64,000 bases of DNA from Anaerolineales bacterium (GTDB lineage: Bacteria; Chloroflexota; Anaerolineae; Anaerolineales; UBA4823). Within the stretch, counting starts at the first letter, position 1; every line of letters starts with the position of its first letter. Under the pieces are notes generated by a model. That model made no database searches. It was not told where the DNA came from and saw nothing but the letters and a program-made list of their open reading frames with translations. A program made the position numbers and the translations under genes. Location: the NCBI GenBank assembly GCA_020060465.1, contig JAGVAD010000030.1, forward strand, positions 1 through 64,000, given 5' to 3'. Positions 1 to 9,022 of this stretch are shown in pieces.

Positions 1-2588
1 ATGGTCTCATCGCCCACACCGGCAACCGGCGTAATGCCAAACAACGATAGAGGCAAGTAGCCAGCCGGAGAGGTTCCTGGGCCAACGTTGACAACAGGCG
101 GTTCTGCACCAAAGAGTGACCCCTCAAAGGCAACCTTGCGATTGCCTACCTGCGTTCCGCCGGAGACGCTGCCGCGCACCAAAGTCAGATTTTTCGGCAA
201 CTGGTCAACAATGTTGATAGCTGCCTCTGAGAAGCTATTGTTCGTAGCCGTAATGGTGCAGGTGGTGTCCGCTTTCAGACCGATATCCGCCGGATCACAT
301 ACCTTGCTCAGGCTCACCGCTGGTGAACGGCGCACGATCGTGATCGGGAAACGCACGGTGATGACGCCCTGCTTGCCGTAATTTGTCTGCAAGTAAAGCG
401 TGGCATGGCGCACCTGACCCAACGGCACCTGGCTGGCGTCCACTGTGATGCTGAAAGTGTGCGTCTCGCCAGGCTTGATGCGGAACGGCAGCGGTCCAAT
501 GACTTTGACATCCGCCGGGCTTTCTGCCCAGGAGCGCCAGTTGGAATTCTTGTCCAACACGCTCTTCACTGTGCGTTGGACAGTGATCTTGCCTGGCATC
601 ACCGGCACGTACAGGCTGGGATAGTTGGAATTCCAAAGCTGCGATTCCAACGCCACATAGTTCGCGCCCGTCTCGTCGAAGGTCAAGCCTGGGTTGCCGG
701 CCTTGGTCAGATCCACGCGGCCAGAGCCGTAATCAAACGGGGTAGCCGGGGTGACGCCGTCTTCCTTGACAACGGTGCTTTTCGCGCTGGTCATCAAGGC
801 AGACTTGATCTGCCCTGGCGTCCAGTTGGGATGCAATGCCTTCAACAAAGCCGCGCTGCCTGCGATGTGCGGGCTGGACATCGAAGTGCCCTGGATCGCC
901 TGGAACAATTCTCCCGGCAAGCCGCCGACTACCGTGGCTGGCATAGGCGTGTTGCCCGCCAGGATCTGCACGCCAGGGGCGGTGATGTCGGGCTTGCTGA
1001 CGCCCAGGGTCTGCCCGGGGCCACCGCGCGAGCTAAAGGCCGCCATCATATCGCCTGGAACGGCTGTCGCAAGGCCATCGGTGAAGGTAGCCGTCACGCC
1101 AGTGTGACCAGACATAAAGCTCAGCAGTTGTGTACCTTCTGGGCCTTCCAAATGCACGCTGGGGATAAAGTGATTATCAGTCGCCAGACCTTGCACCGCT
1201 GGGTTATACAAGATCATCCCGCTGGCGCCGCCCACCATCACATTGTAACTCTTTTCGACGCGCGCATTAACGCCACGCCGACAGATGACAATCTCGCCGT
1301 TGAATGTCCCCGCGGCGAAGGGCGTCAGGCACAGTTCCTGTCCCACGGGTGGGAAAACCACCGGGGTGGGGGTGCTGATGCCAGCGGTAACCGTAGCGCC
1401 CTGCAATTGCAGCGTATCACCATTGTCCGCCGCCAACGACAGAGTGCTGATGAAATGGCGGTTGCTGGTGCTGGCAGCCACGGTGGTTGTCCAGGGTTCG
1501 CGGTGAGCGACCGTGTCTGCGCCGGGGCCGGAGTTGCCCGCCGAAGCAGCTACAAAGACGCCGTTCTCGTACGCGGCCAGGAACGCCAGGCTGACGACAT
1601 CTCCATACGGATTGCTGCCGCCGCTGATCGAGAAGTTGATGGCGTTCACGCCGTCCAAAATAGCCTGCTCCACTGCGGCAGCCGAGTCGCTGGAGAAGCA
1701 GCCCTGATCGGCGCAGACGCGGTACATGATCACATGTGCGCGCGGCGCAATACCAGAGACAATCCCGCGGTTAACACCCAGCAAGGTCGCAGAGACATTT
1801 GCGTTCCCTGCTGCAGTTGAGCTGGTGTGTGTGCCGTGCCCATTGTCGTCACGCGCCGAGTCAAATTCTTCCGGCAGCAGCCCGATGACAGCTTTGTAGG
1901 TATCAATGAAGCTATACGCACCGATCAGCTTGTTGTTGCAAGTGAAAGGCGCATCATTCGGGTTGTATGCTGTGTTGCCGAAATCACATGTGCTGCGCGG
2001 CGCCCCGGCGAAACCGTTCGATCCGGGCGCAACCGGAGGCGGCGCATAAGGCTTGCCCGAGGGATCCGGATCGGAGAAGGATGGGTGCTCAGGCCAGATG
2101 CCGGTATCCAGGACGCCCACAATCACGCCCTCACCGGCGCTCTCCTGACCGCCCAAAGCATTCCAGACCGTGGGCGCGCCGATGAACGCCGGGCTGACTT
2201 CCGTATCCGGCTTCATTAGCTCATCCAGGTACACCGCCTTGACGCCCTTCATCGCAGCCAGCTCGCTGACGCTTTCACCAGGCAGGACAATCGCTGCGCC
2301 GTTGAACACCTTTGTAAAGCGATAAGTCACTTTACCGCCGGCCGAGGCAGCCAGGCTATTGGCGTCAACGGGGCCGTCGAAGGTCGCAATGACGCTGACC
2401 ACCCGAAAGTTGCGCGGGTCAACCATCGCCCGGCTGGGTGAGACTTCTTTTATCGCATCAGATGAATAAGTTGATTCGGGGGAAAGGGCTGGCCCAGGCT
2501 GGAAACCGCCCTCTTGAGCAAAGCCAGCCGTCGAAAAGGCCAGCGATAGAACTAAAATAAGAAGGATATTCAAAAACTTGACTTTCAT
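1..2588 (-). CDS. Secreted S8 (subtilisin-like) peptidase with PA-type insert, C-terminus cut by window edge
   Basis: The reading frame opens at ATG 2586-2588 behind a good AAGGAG ribosome site and runs without a stop to base 1, so the C-terminus lies outside the window. Residues 1-25 form a Sec signal peptide ending in AGFAQ. An I9-like propeptide follows at about 58-125. The S8 triad is visible: Asp161 in VLDTGIWPEHPSF, His251 in DDNGHGTHTS and Ser571 in GTSMSSPHIAG. The insert between His and Ser resembles a protease-associated (PA) domain, as in plant and bacterial subtilases. After the catalytic domain comes a fibronectin-like stretch and then a DUF11/CARDB-like segment beginning near VSLSKVCDP. 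The product is probably an exported or surface-retained protease. A c-di-GMP-I riboswitch lies in its leader, so expression probably follows c-di-GMP levels. The family call is secure; the substrate is unknown. Confidence 0.93.
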   Translation of the reverse strand, partial: MKVKFLNILLILVLSLAFSTAGFAQEGGFQPGPALSPESTYSSDAIKEVSPSRAMVDPRNFRVVSVIATFDGPVDANSLAASAGGKVTYRFTKVFNGAAIVLPGESVSELAAMKGVKAVYLDELMKPDTEVSPAFIGAPTVWNALGGQESAGEGVIVGVLDTGIWPEHPSFSDPDPSGKPYAPPPVAPGSNGFAGAPRSTCDFGNTAYNPNDAPFTCNNKLIGAYSFIDTYKAVIGLLPEEFDSARDDNGHGTHTSSTAAGNANVSATLLGVNRGIVSGIAPRAHVIMYRVCADQGCFSSDSAAAVEQAILDGVNAINFSISGGSNPYGDVVSLAFLAAYENGVFVAASAGNSGPGADTVAHREPWTTTVAASTSNRHFISTLSLAADNGDTLQLQGATVTAGISTPTPVVFPPVGQELCLTPFAAGTFNGEIVICRRGVNARVEKSYNVMVGGASGMILYNPAVQGLATDNHFIPSVHLEGPEGTQLLSFMSGHTGVTATFTDGLATAVPGDMMAAFSSRGGPGQTLGVSKPDITAPGVQILAGNTPMPATVVGGLPGELFQAIQGTSMSSPHIAGSAALLKALHPNWTPGQIKSALMTSAKSTVVKEDGVTPATPFDYGSGRVDLTKAGNPGLTFDETGANYVALESQLWNSNYPSLYVPVMPGKITVQRTVKSVLDKNSNWRSWAESPADVKVIGPLPFRIKPGETHTFSITVDASQVPLGQVRHATLYLQTNYGKQGVITVRFPITIVRRSPAVSLSKVCDPADIGLKADTTCTITATNNSFSEAAINIVDQLPKNLTLVRGSVSGGTQVGNRKVAFEGSLFGAEPPVVNVGPGTSPAGYLPLSLFGITPVAGVGDET

Positions 2589-2818
2589 CGCGTTTCTCCT
2601 TGAGTGTACTGAATGGTTGCGAAAGAACGTTAGGACCCAAGACCCACTTGAAACAAGCAAGAAAGAATTTTCATCACCTCCTATTTTCGATCAAGATACA
2701 TCGTCAGGCCAATTTGGATAACCTGGTTACCCCCAAGCGCGATAACAACACTTCTGCGCAGCCGAAGCGCTGTTTATCGTTCTTCGAAAACCGAAGCGTG
2801 GTGTCAGCATAAAGGATA

Positions 2819-2859
2819 TAAAACGCAAAAGACTGCTGAAGGAGAACCTTCGGCAGTCT
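2819..2859 (-). terminator. Riboswitch expression-platform terminator
   Basis: On the minus strand, a 13-bp stem with one G-T wobble (AGACTGCCGAAGG / CCTTCAGCAGTCT) and a 4-nt loop is followed by TTTTGCGTTTT. The 5' arm, 2847-2859, is also the 3' strand of the GEMM-I aptamer. The two structures are therefore mutually exclusive. Confidence 0.8.
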
Positions 2860-2923
2860 GGCGGTCTGCATATAGACAGATCCATGACTTTGCGTCCCCA
2901 CCTCGCGGCGAGTTTGCCATTTC
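2847..2923 (-). ncRNA. c-di-GMP-I (GEMM-I) riboswitch aptamer
   Basis: Read on the minus strand, the segment contains the hallmark blocks of the GEMM-I class in order: ATGGCAAAC, a short CTCG/CGAG hairpin, GGGACGCAAAGTC, a variable P3 stem (GGATCTGTC...GCAGACC) and the closing GCCAGACTGCCGAAGG. It sits about 250 nt upstream of the S8 peptidase start, inside an otherwise gene-free 490-bp spacer. Its 3' strand is shared with a terminator hairpin. Ligand binding should hold TGCC in the aptamer and so disfavour termination, which suggests an ON switch. Identification rests on remembered consensus motifs; no covariance-model search was run. Confidence 0.85.
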
Positions 2924-3075
2924 GGTTGTTCTCGCAACAATAATCCGGTTATTTTAGAGAATACGGATAATTAACAGCCTACAAATTATTTTAATGGATA
3001 CCTAACAAAAACGCAAGGACTTCCAGGGGATTGAACCTTAAAGTTTTTGAAAAGCCGTACACAACTTCAGGCATC

Positions 3076-6000
3076 TCAGCGCCCAATGATCGGAAGAAAA
3101 CTTAAGCGAGCATCAACCAACACCAATATAGGAATCTCCAGGAATGGCTGGTGACGCGGGTCGTTACTCCATAATCTCACCGCGCCGGGAAATGCGCCAC
3201 GGCCTGTTGTGCTCATGTTCAGGTGAATGATCATTCCCTGCGCCGCACTGATCGGCAGCGTTCCCTGCGTGGTCGAGACGCTCAGCCAGGGAAGATCAAC
3301 CGGATCGCAGGGCAATGAACCAGGTGCTTGGAAGCAAAGTGCTGTCTGGTTTGCCAGGTAAGTCTGGTTATAAGAAATTTGAAGATAGGCGTTGTTCCCA
3401 CGAATCCCGACAGTGGCATCTCGTCCATTGTCATACCGGCTATCGCCAAAGACCACGTCTTGATACTGAAATTTAAGATTATTGCTCCCCTCATATAAAA
3501 TCACCTCGAAGGTGCTGTTGCCGATATTCTGATAACGTGGTCGGTTGTGCCACTCAATGACAAAGCGCCGATTTGGGCTTTGTCCAACGGTCTTATAACT
3601 GAGAAAACCAGTATCCGAATCAAGATCGTCCCAGAAAGGCGCAATCATTGGAGTGGTCACGGATGCCAGATTAACATTGTTGTAATCAAGCTCGCCAGTT
3701 GCAACGTTCATCAGAATAGCGCCGTTATTCCCCACGCGCAGGTTTGTAATCGGTATCCCATAAAACGTGAATGGGAATGGCATCGGAACATTGGTCTCTT
3801 CGTCATCGCCTAAATTGAGCCGCGTCCCATCTGTCGCATCAATCCAGCTATAGGCTACGCCCGAAGTTGTCCGACTATCCAGATAGATATAGCCACCTAA
3901 ATCCGGCCCACCGCTAATCGGGCGACCGTCGCTTTCATAAACCCTGAAATCCACCGGGAAATCACCGGCGTTCTGCAATTGCACGGACAAATCGAACTGT
4001 CCGCCCGGCGGAAGGATATACCAGTTTTGAGTTGGAGCGCTGACATTTAAAACGGGCGATGGCAGGATAAAATCTCTTTCAACCAGGTTGCTTTGCGGGA
4101 TAGTTACCGTCTCGGCGATCGGTGCATAATTCGGAGCGGAAACCATGACGGAGTAATCGGCATGTGGCAATTGGATCTCAAATGAACCGTCGCTGCCAAC
4201 CGCGGGTTGATAATCTCCCGGCGTGATGACCACCGAGGCTGAACCAACCCCAGTCCCAGCAGACGAAAGCACGCGTCCGAGTAGCAAGCCGTCGGTAGTT
4301 GTTGCAACCAGGGTAAAATTCCGCACTGTGTCCCCGCTGAGGGTCTGCACCACCTCCTGGGTTTGATGCAATCGGCTTTCCACTCGCAACGTGTAGCTGC
4401 CATCAGATAGATCTAATTGATAACAATGGTTCGCCAAGCTGGTTTGCGTTTGGGCAGCCAGATCGCCCAATGGGCTGAGCGCCTGCACCGTCGCCGCCAA
4501 CCCCTGCCCGGTGATCTGGTCAGTAATGCATCCAGATAATGTGTGTACAGGAGCGCTGGAAAGCAAGAAATCACGCGTGGTGGTCTGGTTATTTTGAATG
4601 CTCACGCCGCTGACAGATTGTAGAGAATAACCAAACTTCCAGGCGCTCACCGTGTAGGTGTTCATCCCTAGTAGTAAGTTATACGAACCATCGGCTGCGG
4701 TCGTCGTTCGAAAAGCGACGCCGCCAGAGTTTTTAGCCTCCACTGTGGCGCCAGGGATCGGGTTATTGCCCGAAGCGGTACGCACAACCCCCTGGAGCGT
4801 CCCAGCCTGATTGCTGGCGTTATACACCACCAATGCGAAATCCTGGTCCGTCGGATCGCTGTTGCCTGGCACACCGTCTCCGGCGATATTCGTCGCCCGC
4901 ACTCGCACTGTAATTGGGCCGCTCGCTCCTGCGGGTAAAAATACGCTTTCGACGTTGTTGCGCGCATCAGCAAGGCCGCCAGTGATCGAGTTTGCCCCGG
5001 AGAAGACATTGCCTCGATAGGTTTGACCGTTAACGATCACTTCCAGGTCCAGATTATTAACATAGGAGTCACCTACCGTAGATCCGGGGGCATCCGTCCA
5101 GGCCAGGGTGACGCGCAACGGTTTCTGCGAGTCTATGATTGCGCCGTTAAACTCATATATCTGCCCGGTAGAGGCAAAAGTGGTGGTTTGATCTACAAGA
5201 AAGCGCGGCGTTTGATCAAAGGCGCGACCCAAATCAACCCGCCCAAAGCCCTGGTTTGGGGAAGGTAAGGTATCATTGGCGCCCGAACCGGTCAAGTAGC
5301 GGGCAGAGTTCACCAGGTAAGCTTTCGCCATTGCCGGGCTGGGCGACTGTCCGCCAAAATTCGCACGATAGAAATAATCCAGCAGCGAGGCGGCGCCGGC
5401 GGCAGCCGGCGTGGAGTGGCTGGTGCCGCTCGACGCAGCATATAAGGTTTGACCGGCAGGGTAATATTGAATACACACGCCGCCACCGTTATAAGCCGCG
5501 GATTGCGAAGCCGCGCCCAGGATCATCGTCCCAGGAGCAACAATATCGGGCTTGACGCGCTGATCATCCGTGGGGCCGCGGCTGGAAAATGAGGCAATAT
5601 CCTGAGCGCTATCTGCTCCACTGGTTGAGATGCCACACTGGTCATAAGAATATGTTTCAAAGGGCGTGCGGTAATTTTCTGAAGCGCCCACCGTGATTAC
5701 ATTTTTGGCGTTGCCAGGCGAGCCGATAGTGTTTGGCGAGGAGCCATCGTTGCCAGCGGCGAACAGGATGGTGATCGGCTGGTTGCCGGTAGTTGAGGGC
5801 GAGGCGTCGCGTACCAAAGCATCATACGCCTGGTCATCCTGTACATAATCCCCATAAGTGCTGCCCCCCCACGAGTTCGTGCTGATGCGCGCGCCCAGGT
5901 TATAGGAATTGCCAATCAAATCAGAATACAAGCCATTGAAACTCCACGAACCGTTGTTGGAAAAGACTTTCGAGCCAGCCACACGCCCAAAGGGATTAAT

Positions 6001-7059
6001 GCCCAGACCGCGCTGGTATCCGAGCGGGTCGCGGTAGGTGTTGCCGGTCAAGTTGTTATATCCGGCCACGACCGCGGCGTTCAAGTTGCCATGTCCACCC
6101 CCGCCGTCTGCGCTGGGGTCGGAGGTCCAATTATAGTTATAGATCAATCGGTCGCCTTGGCTGATCGTACCCAGACGATAGAAATCTGCATGGATGGGCG
6201 TGGCGCTGCCATTGTCAATGCCGTCATCGGTGACATCCACAATTGGATAACTGCTTGGATCAGTGGGGAAACCCTTGCTGATCAACCAATTCAAATAACC
6301 CGGCGCGCTGGGCGCAGTTCCCCCTGCATTGAGGTTGCCAGCCATAATCTGCCCCTGGCGCTCATCCAGCAGCCTGAATTTCGGGCGCGGGGCAACGTCA
6401 ACCACGCCGGGTAAACTCGCCAGCCAGGTCAGCCGTTGCGCGGCGATCTGGATGCTCAAGTTTTGGTAGGTCAATAGATGATACGGCGGTTGTAATAGAA
6501 CGGCCTCTGCCAGAATCGCCTGACGAGTTGATTGCACAGCAGGCAGATCCACCATCTGAACATTAACTTGAATGCTTTCTATGGGTTTATCATCTTGTCC
6601 GCTTCCCCCAGCACCTAAAGCGGCGTCGAGCAGCGCCGGGTGTAAGGCATATGCTGGCAAGTAATCTCCTTGCCAGCGCAACGGTGCAACTTTCGCTAAA
6701 CGCTCAACCGCCGCCTGATCGCCCCACACCAGGTAAGCATAATCCGGCATGTACGAAACGACAAACAACCCAGAATCCAACATGGCCTGATACCAGGCGT
6801 CCTCGATGGGAGCGGAGAATTGAACCAGGCGCAGACCAGCCTGATCCGGTTCGAGATTACTCTGAAGATCGGCAGGCGTCGGCGGCAGGCTACCTGTTGT
6901 GGGGTCAAACTCACCCCATCGTAGCCGCAGCATCGGGCCATCCGATGCAGGTTGACCGAGACCGCTGGAGGCTGAGACGCCGGTCAGCAACAGGAGAAGA
7001 ACGAATAGGCCCAACAACTTGAAGCGTGTGGCGGCAGTGAAGTGCCAATTTTCGGCCAT
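3076..7059 (-). CDS. Large secreted S8 peptidase with carboxypeptidase-regulatory-like repeats
   Basis: A 1,327-residue protein. A hydrophobic segment at about residues 13-33 serves as signal peptide or anchor. After a long N-terminal propeptide-like region, the S8 triad appears as Asp279 (VDVTDDGIDNG), His323 (GGGHGNLNAA) and Ser549 (GTSHSTPAAAG). A CUB/P-like beta domain follows (LRVTLAWTDAPGS, about residues 640-740). Then come three carboxypeptidase-regulatory-like repeats, each with a G-x-V/I start and a DGSY/DGSF turn. The C-terminal region contains a FPFTFYG segment with a WDDLDSD motif, a beta-sandwich seen in other large secreted bacterial proteins. Codons and strand match the preceding S8 gene, but the two are separated by the riboswitch spacer. 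The start ATG has AAGGG about 10 nt upstream. The peptidase class is certain; the target is unknown. Confidence 0.92.
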   Translation of the reverse strand: MAENWHFTAATRFKLLGLFVLLLLLTGVSASSGLGQPASDGPMLRLRWGEFDPTTGSLPPTPADLQSNLEPDQAGLRLVQFSAPIEDAWYQAMLDSGLFVVSYMPDYAYLVWGDQAAVERLAKVAPLRWQGDYLPAYALHPALLDAALGAGGSGQDDKPIESIQVNVQMVDLPAVQSTRQAILAEAVLLQPPYHLLTYQNLSIQIAAQRLTWLASLPGVVDVAPRPKFRLLDERQGQIMAGNLNAGGTAPSAPGYLNWLISKGFPTDPSSYPIVDVTDDGIDNGSATPIHADFYRLGTISQGDRLIYNYNWTSDPSADGGGGHGNLNAAVVAGYNNLTGNTYRDPLGYQRGLGINPFGRVAGSKVFSNNGSWSFNGLYSDLIGNSYNLGARISTNSWGGSTYGDYVQDDQAYDALVRDASPSTTGNQPITILFAAGNDGSSPNTIGSPGNAKNVITVGASENYRTPFETYSYDQCGISTSGADSAQDIASFSSRGPTDDQRVKPDIVAPGTMILGAASQSAAYNGGGVCIQYYPAGQTLYAASSGTSHSTPAAAGAASLLDYFYRANFGGQSPSPAMAKAYLVNSARYLTGSGANDTLPSPNQGFGRVDLGRAFDQTPRFLVDQTTTFASTGQIYEFNGAIIDSQKPLRVTLAWTDAPGSTVGDSYVNNLDLEVIVNGQTYRGNVFSGANSITGGLADARNNVESVFLPAGASGPITVRVRATNIAGDGVPGNSDPTDQDFALVVYNASNQAGTLQGVVRTASGNNPIPGATVEAKNSGGVAFRTTTAADGSYNLLLGMNTYTVSAWKFGYSLQSVSGVSIQNNQTTTRDFLLSSAPVHTLSGCITDQITGQGLAATVQALSPLGDLAAQTQTSLANHCYQLDLSDGSYTLRVESRLHQTQEVVQTLSGDTVRNFTLVATTTDGLLLGRVLSSAGTGVGSASVVITPGDYQPAVGSDGSFEIQLPHADYSVMVSAPNYAPIAETVTIPQSNLVERDFILPSPVLNVSAPTQNWYILPPGGQFDLSVQLQNAGDFPVDFRVYESDGRPISGGPDLGGYIYLDSRTTSGVAYSWIDATDGTRLNLGDDEETNVPMPFPFTFYGIPITNLRVGNNGAILMNVATGELDYNNVNLASVTTPMIAPFWDDLDSDTGFLSYKTVGQSPNRRFVIEWHNRPRYQNIGNSTFEVILYEGSNNLKFQYQDVVFGDSRYDNGRDATVGIRGNNAYLQISYNQTYLANQTALCFQAPGSLPCDPVDLPWLSVSTTQGTLPISAAQGMIIHLNMSTTGRGAFPGAVRLWSNDPRHQPFLEIPILVLVDARLSFLPIIGR

Positions 7060-7177
7060 GGATGTTTATCCCTTCTGCTCGGTGAGTGGGAATAACGGAT
7101 TGTACCACTACCTTTTTGACCAAAAACCATCAAATTTCATAGCTAACGGAAGACTTGGCCGTCCACTTACAACGGCA

Positions 7178-9001
7178 TCAATCCAATAATTCGAATTCCA
7201 TATGCAGGCTGCGCACCCAACAACCATACTGACGACAAATTTGCAACACAGACTGCCGACGCTCTGCGGTGATTTCAGGGCTAGCCAGGATAACTCCAGC
7301 AATTGGGCGGCGTTTAAGGATTGTGGGCAACTCCCGCGTCGCCCCCAGAATTTCGATCCCATGGATCTGGCGTCCCAATTTCAAAGGGTCATCGTCAATG
7401 AAACCCACTGGACGAAAGTTAATTTGAGGATTTGCTTGGATCCAACGCAAAGCCAGCTCGCCAGCGTCACCGGCGCCATAGATTAGTACCGGCAATTCAT
7501 CCTGCCTGGGGCGTTGAAACGCTAACCGATCAAGCAATCGAAAAGAGGAGCGTGAGACCGCCAGACCCATAAAGAGAAACAAGGCGAATAACGCCAGGAT
7601 AAGGTTTGAAAAATCATCTTGCCAGGGCGCCAGGTCGGTTGAACCCAGTATAAAAATCGAAGCCGCCAGCAATGTAGCGCTGCCTAATGCTGCCTGCACA
7701 AAACGCAGCAAATCGTCAAAGCTGACATAACGCCACACACCGCGATAAACGCCAAAGATATAAAAAGCCAGGTAGCTGCCGCCCAACGCCAGCGGCAAGG
7801 TTTGTAAGTAAAGCTCCAGGCGCGCCTCATTGAACACCAAACCAAAGCGCACCAGAAAAGCCAGATAATAAACCAGCCCTATTAAAATGAAATCCAGCAA
7901 TACTTCCAACACCCGAGCGCGGTAAGTCAATTCAACCATCCAACGCGCGATCGCCTCTCTTTGGCGCGAGACTTCAGGAGCGCTGACCACCTTCACTCCG
8001 CCCAGATAAGCGGCCAATAAGGCCATTACCACCAACAAGAATGGGACGAGCGCCAGGCTCAACCAATAATTCACCGATTCAATCACTGCAGCCATTAATG
8101 CGGATAACAACGCCACGCCATATAATACAAACAGCGCCTGCCGCTCGCTCAAGCCAAAGGCAATCAAACGGTGTGAGGTATGGTCGCGCCCACCTTGCGC
8201 CGGAGATTGGCCGCGCAGCAAACGAGTGAACGTCACCAGGATCGTATCGAGAATAGGGAGCATAAACAGTAAAGTTGGCACACCCAGCACCGCCAACACG
8301 TCAGACGCCTGCTGCTTTTGATGAACGATGGCCAGAGTTGCCAGGGTGAAACCCAGGAACAGACTGCCGCTATCGCCCATAAAAATACGCGCTGGTGGGA
8401 AATTGAAGACTAAAAAGCCTAAGACACTGCCCGCCAAAGCCAACGAAATAATGAGCAAGCTACGATCGCCCGTACGCCAGAAAAAATAGCTCAACACTCC
8501 AGCAGTTATAAACGCAATACCCCCTGCCAGACCATCCATATTATCCAGTAAGTTAATTGCATTGGTGATGCCCACCAACCATATAAACGTCAGTAAGATA
8601 TTGGGGATTTGGGCGATCAATGTGTTGGCGATTTTTGGCGTAAAAAACGCGCTGGTATAACCCAACAGAATGACCACGGCAGCCGCCAGAATTTGACCAA
8701 CCAGTTTGGCGCTGGGCGACATGGGGCGAAATTCATCATACAACCCCAGGAGAAACATCATCGCCGCGCCGCTGAGAAAAGCCCAATTCGAACCGATACT
8801 CTCGCCGCCGGGGAGAAGCCGACTCGCCAACAGCGCCAATACAAAAGCAGCAAAGATGCCCAATCCCCCCAACGTAGGGGTCGGCTGGCGATGCCATCGG
8901 TCGGGGCGCGGCTGAGCGACGCGTCCAAGACGCAAACTCACCCGCCGAATCAACGGGATGAACAACAGATCGAGAATCAGCGCAATTGCGAAGGCGACCA
9001 A
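7178..9001 (-). CDS. WecA/MraY-type glycosyl-1-phosphate transferase fused to a CapD-like Rossmann half
   Basis: A 607-residue membrane protein. Residues 1 to about 345 form a polytopic polyprenyl-phosphate N-acetylhexosamine-1-phosphate transferase: the family motifs NLLDNMDGLAGG, FMGDSGSLFLGF and GGRDHTSHRL are all present. Residues 350 to about 607 match the N-terminal half of WbpM/CapD proteins: four membrane segments with YRGVWRYVSFDDLLRF, then a nucleotide-binding Rossmann domain (VLIYGAGDAGELALR and PVGFIDDDPLKLGRQIHG). The SDR dehydratase/epimerase domain that normally follows in CapD is missing; the ORF ends about 85 residues after the FIDDD motif. The start is TTG at 9001, because the only nearby ATG is out of frame. 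It lies 21 bp from the O-antigen-ligase-like gene. It probably primes lipid-linked glycan synthesis, with the C-terminal half as sensor or regulatory module. Confidence 0.88.
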   Translation of the reverse strand: MVAFAIALILDLLFIPLIRRVSLRLGRVAQPRPDRWHRQPTPTLGGLGIFAAFVLALLASRLLPGGESIGSNWAFLSGAAMMFLLGLYDEFRPMSPSAKLVGQILAAAVVILLGYTSAFFTPKIANTLIAQIPNILLTFIWLVGITNAINLLDNMDGLAGGIAFITAGVLSYFFWRTGDRSLLIISLALAGSVLGFLVFNFPPARIFMGDSGSLFLGFTLATLAIVHQKQQASDVLAVLGVPTLLFMLPILDTILVTFTRLLRGQSPAQGGRDHTSHRLIAFGLSERQALFVLYGVALLSALMAAVIESVNYWLSLALVPFLLVVMALLAAYLGGVKVVSAPEVSRQREAIARWMVELTYRARVLEVLLDFILIGLVYYLAFLVRFGLVFNEARLELYLQTLPLALGGSYLAFYIFGVYRGVWRYVSFDDLLRFVQAALGSATLLAASIFILGSTDLAPWQDDFSNLILALFALFLFMGLAVSRSSFRLLDRLAFQRPRQDELPVLIYGAGDAGELALRWIQANPQINFRPVGFIDDDPLKLGRQIHGIEILGATRELPTILKRRPIAGVILASPEITAERRQSVLQICRQYGCWVRSLHMEFELLD

Positions 9002-9022
9002 TTTGCGCTCGCTTGATCCATT

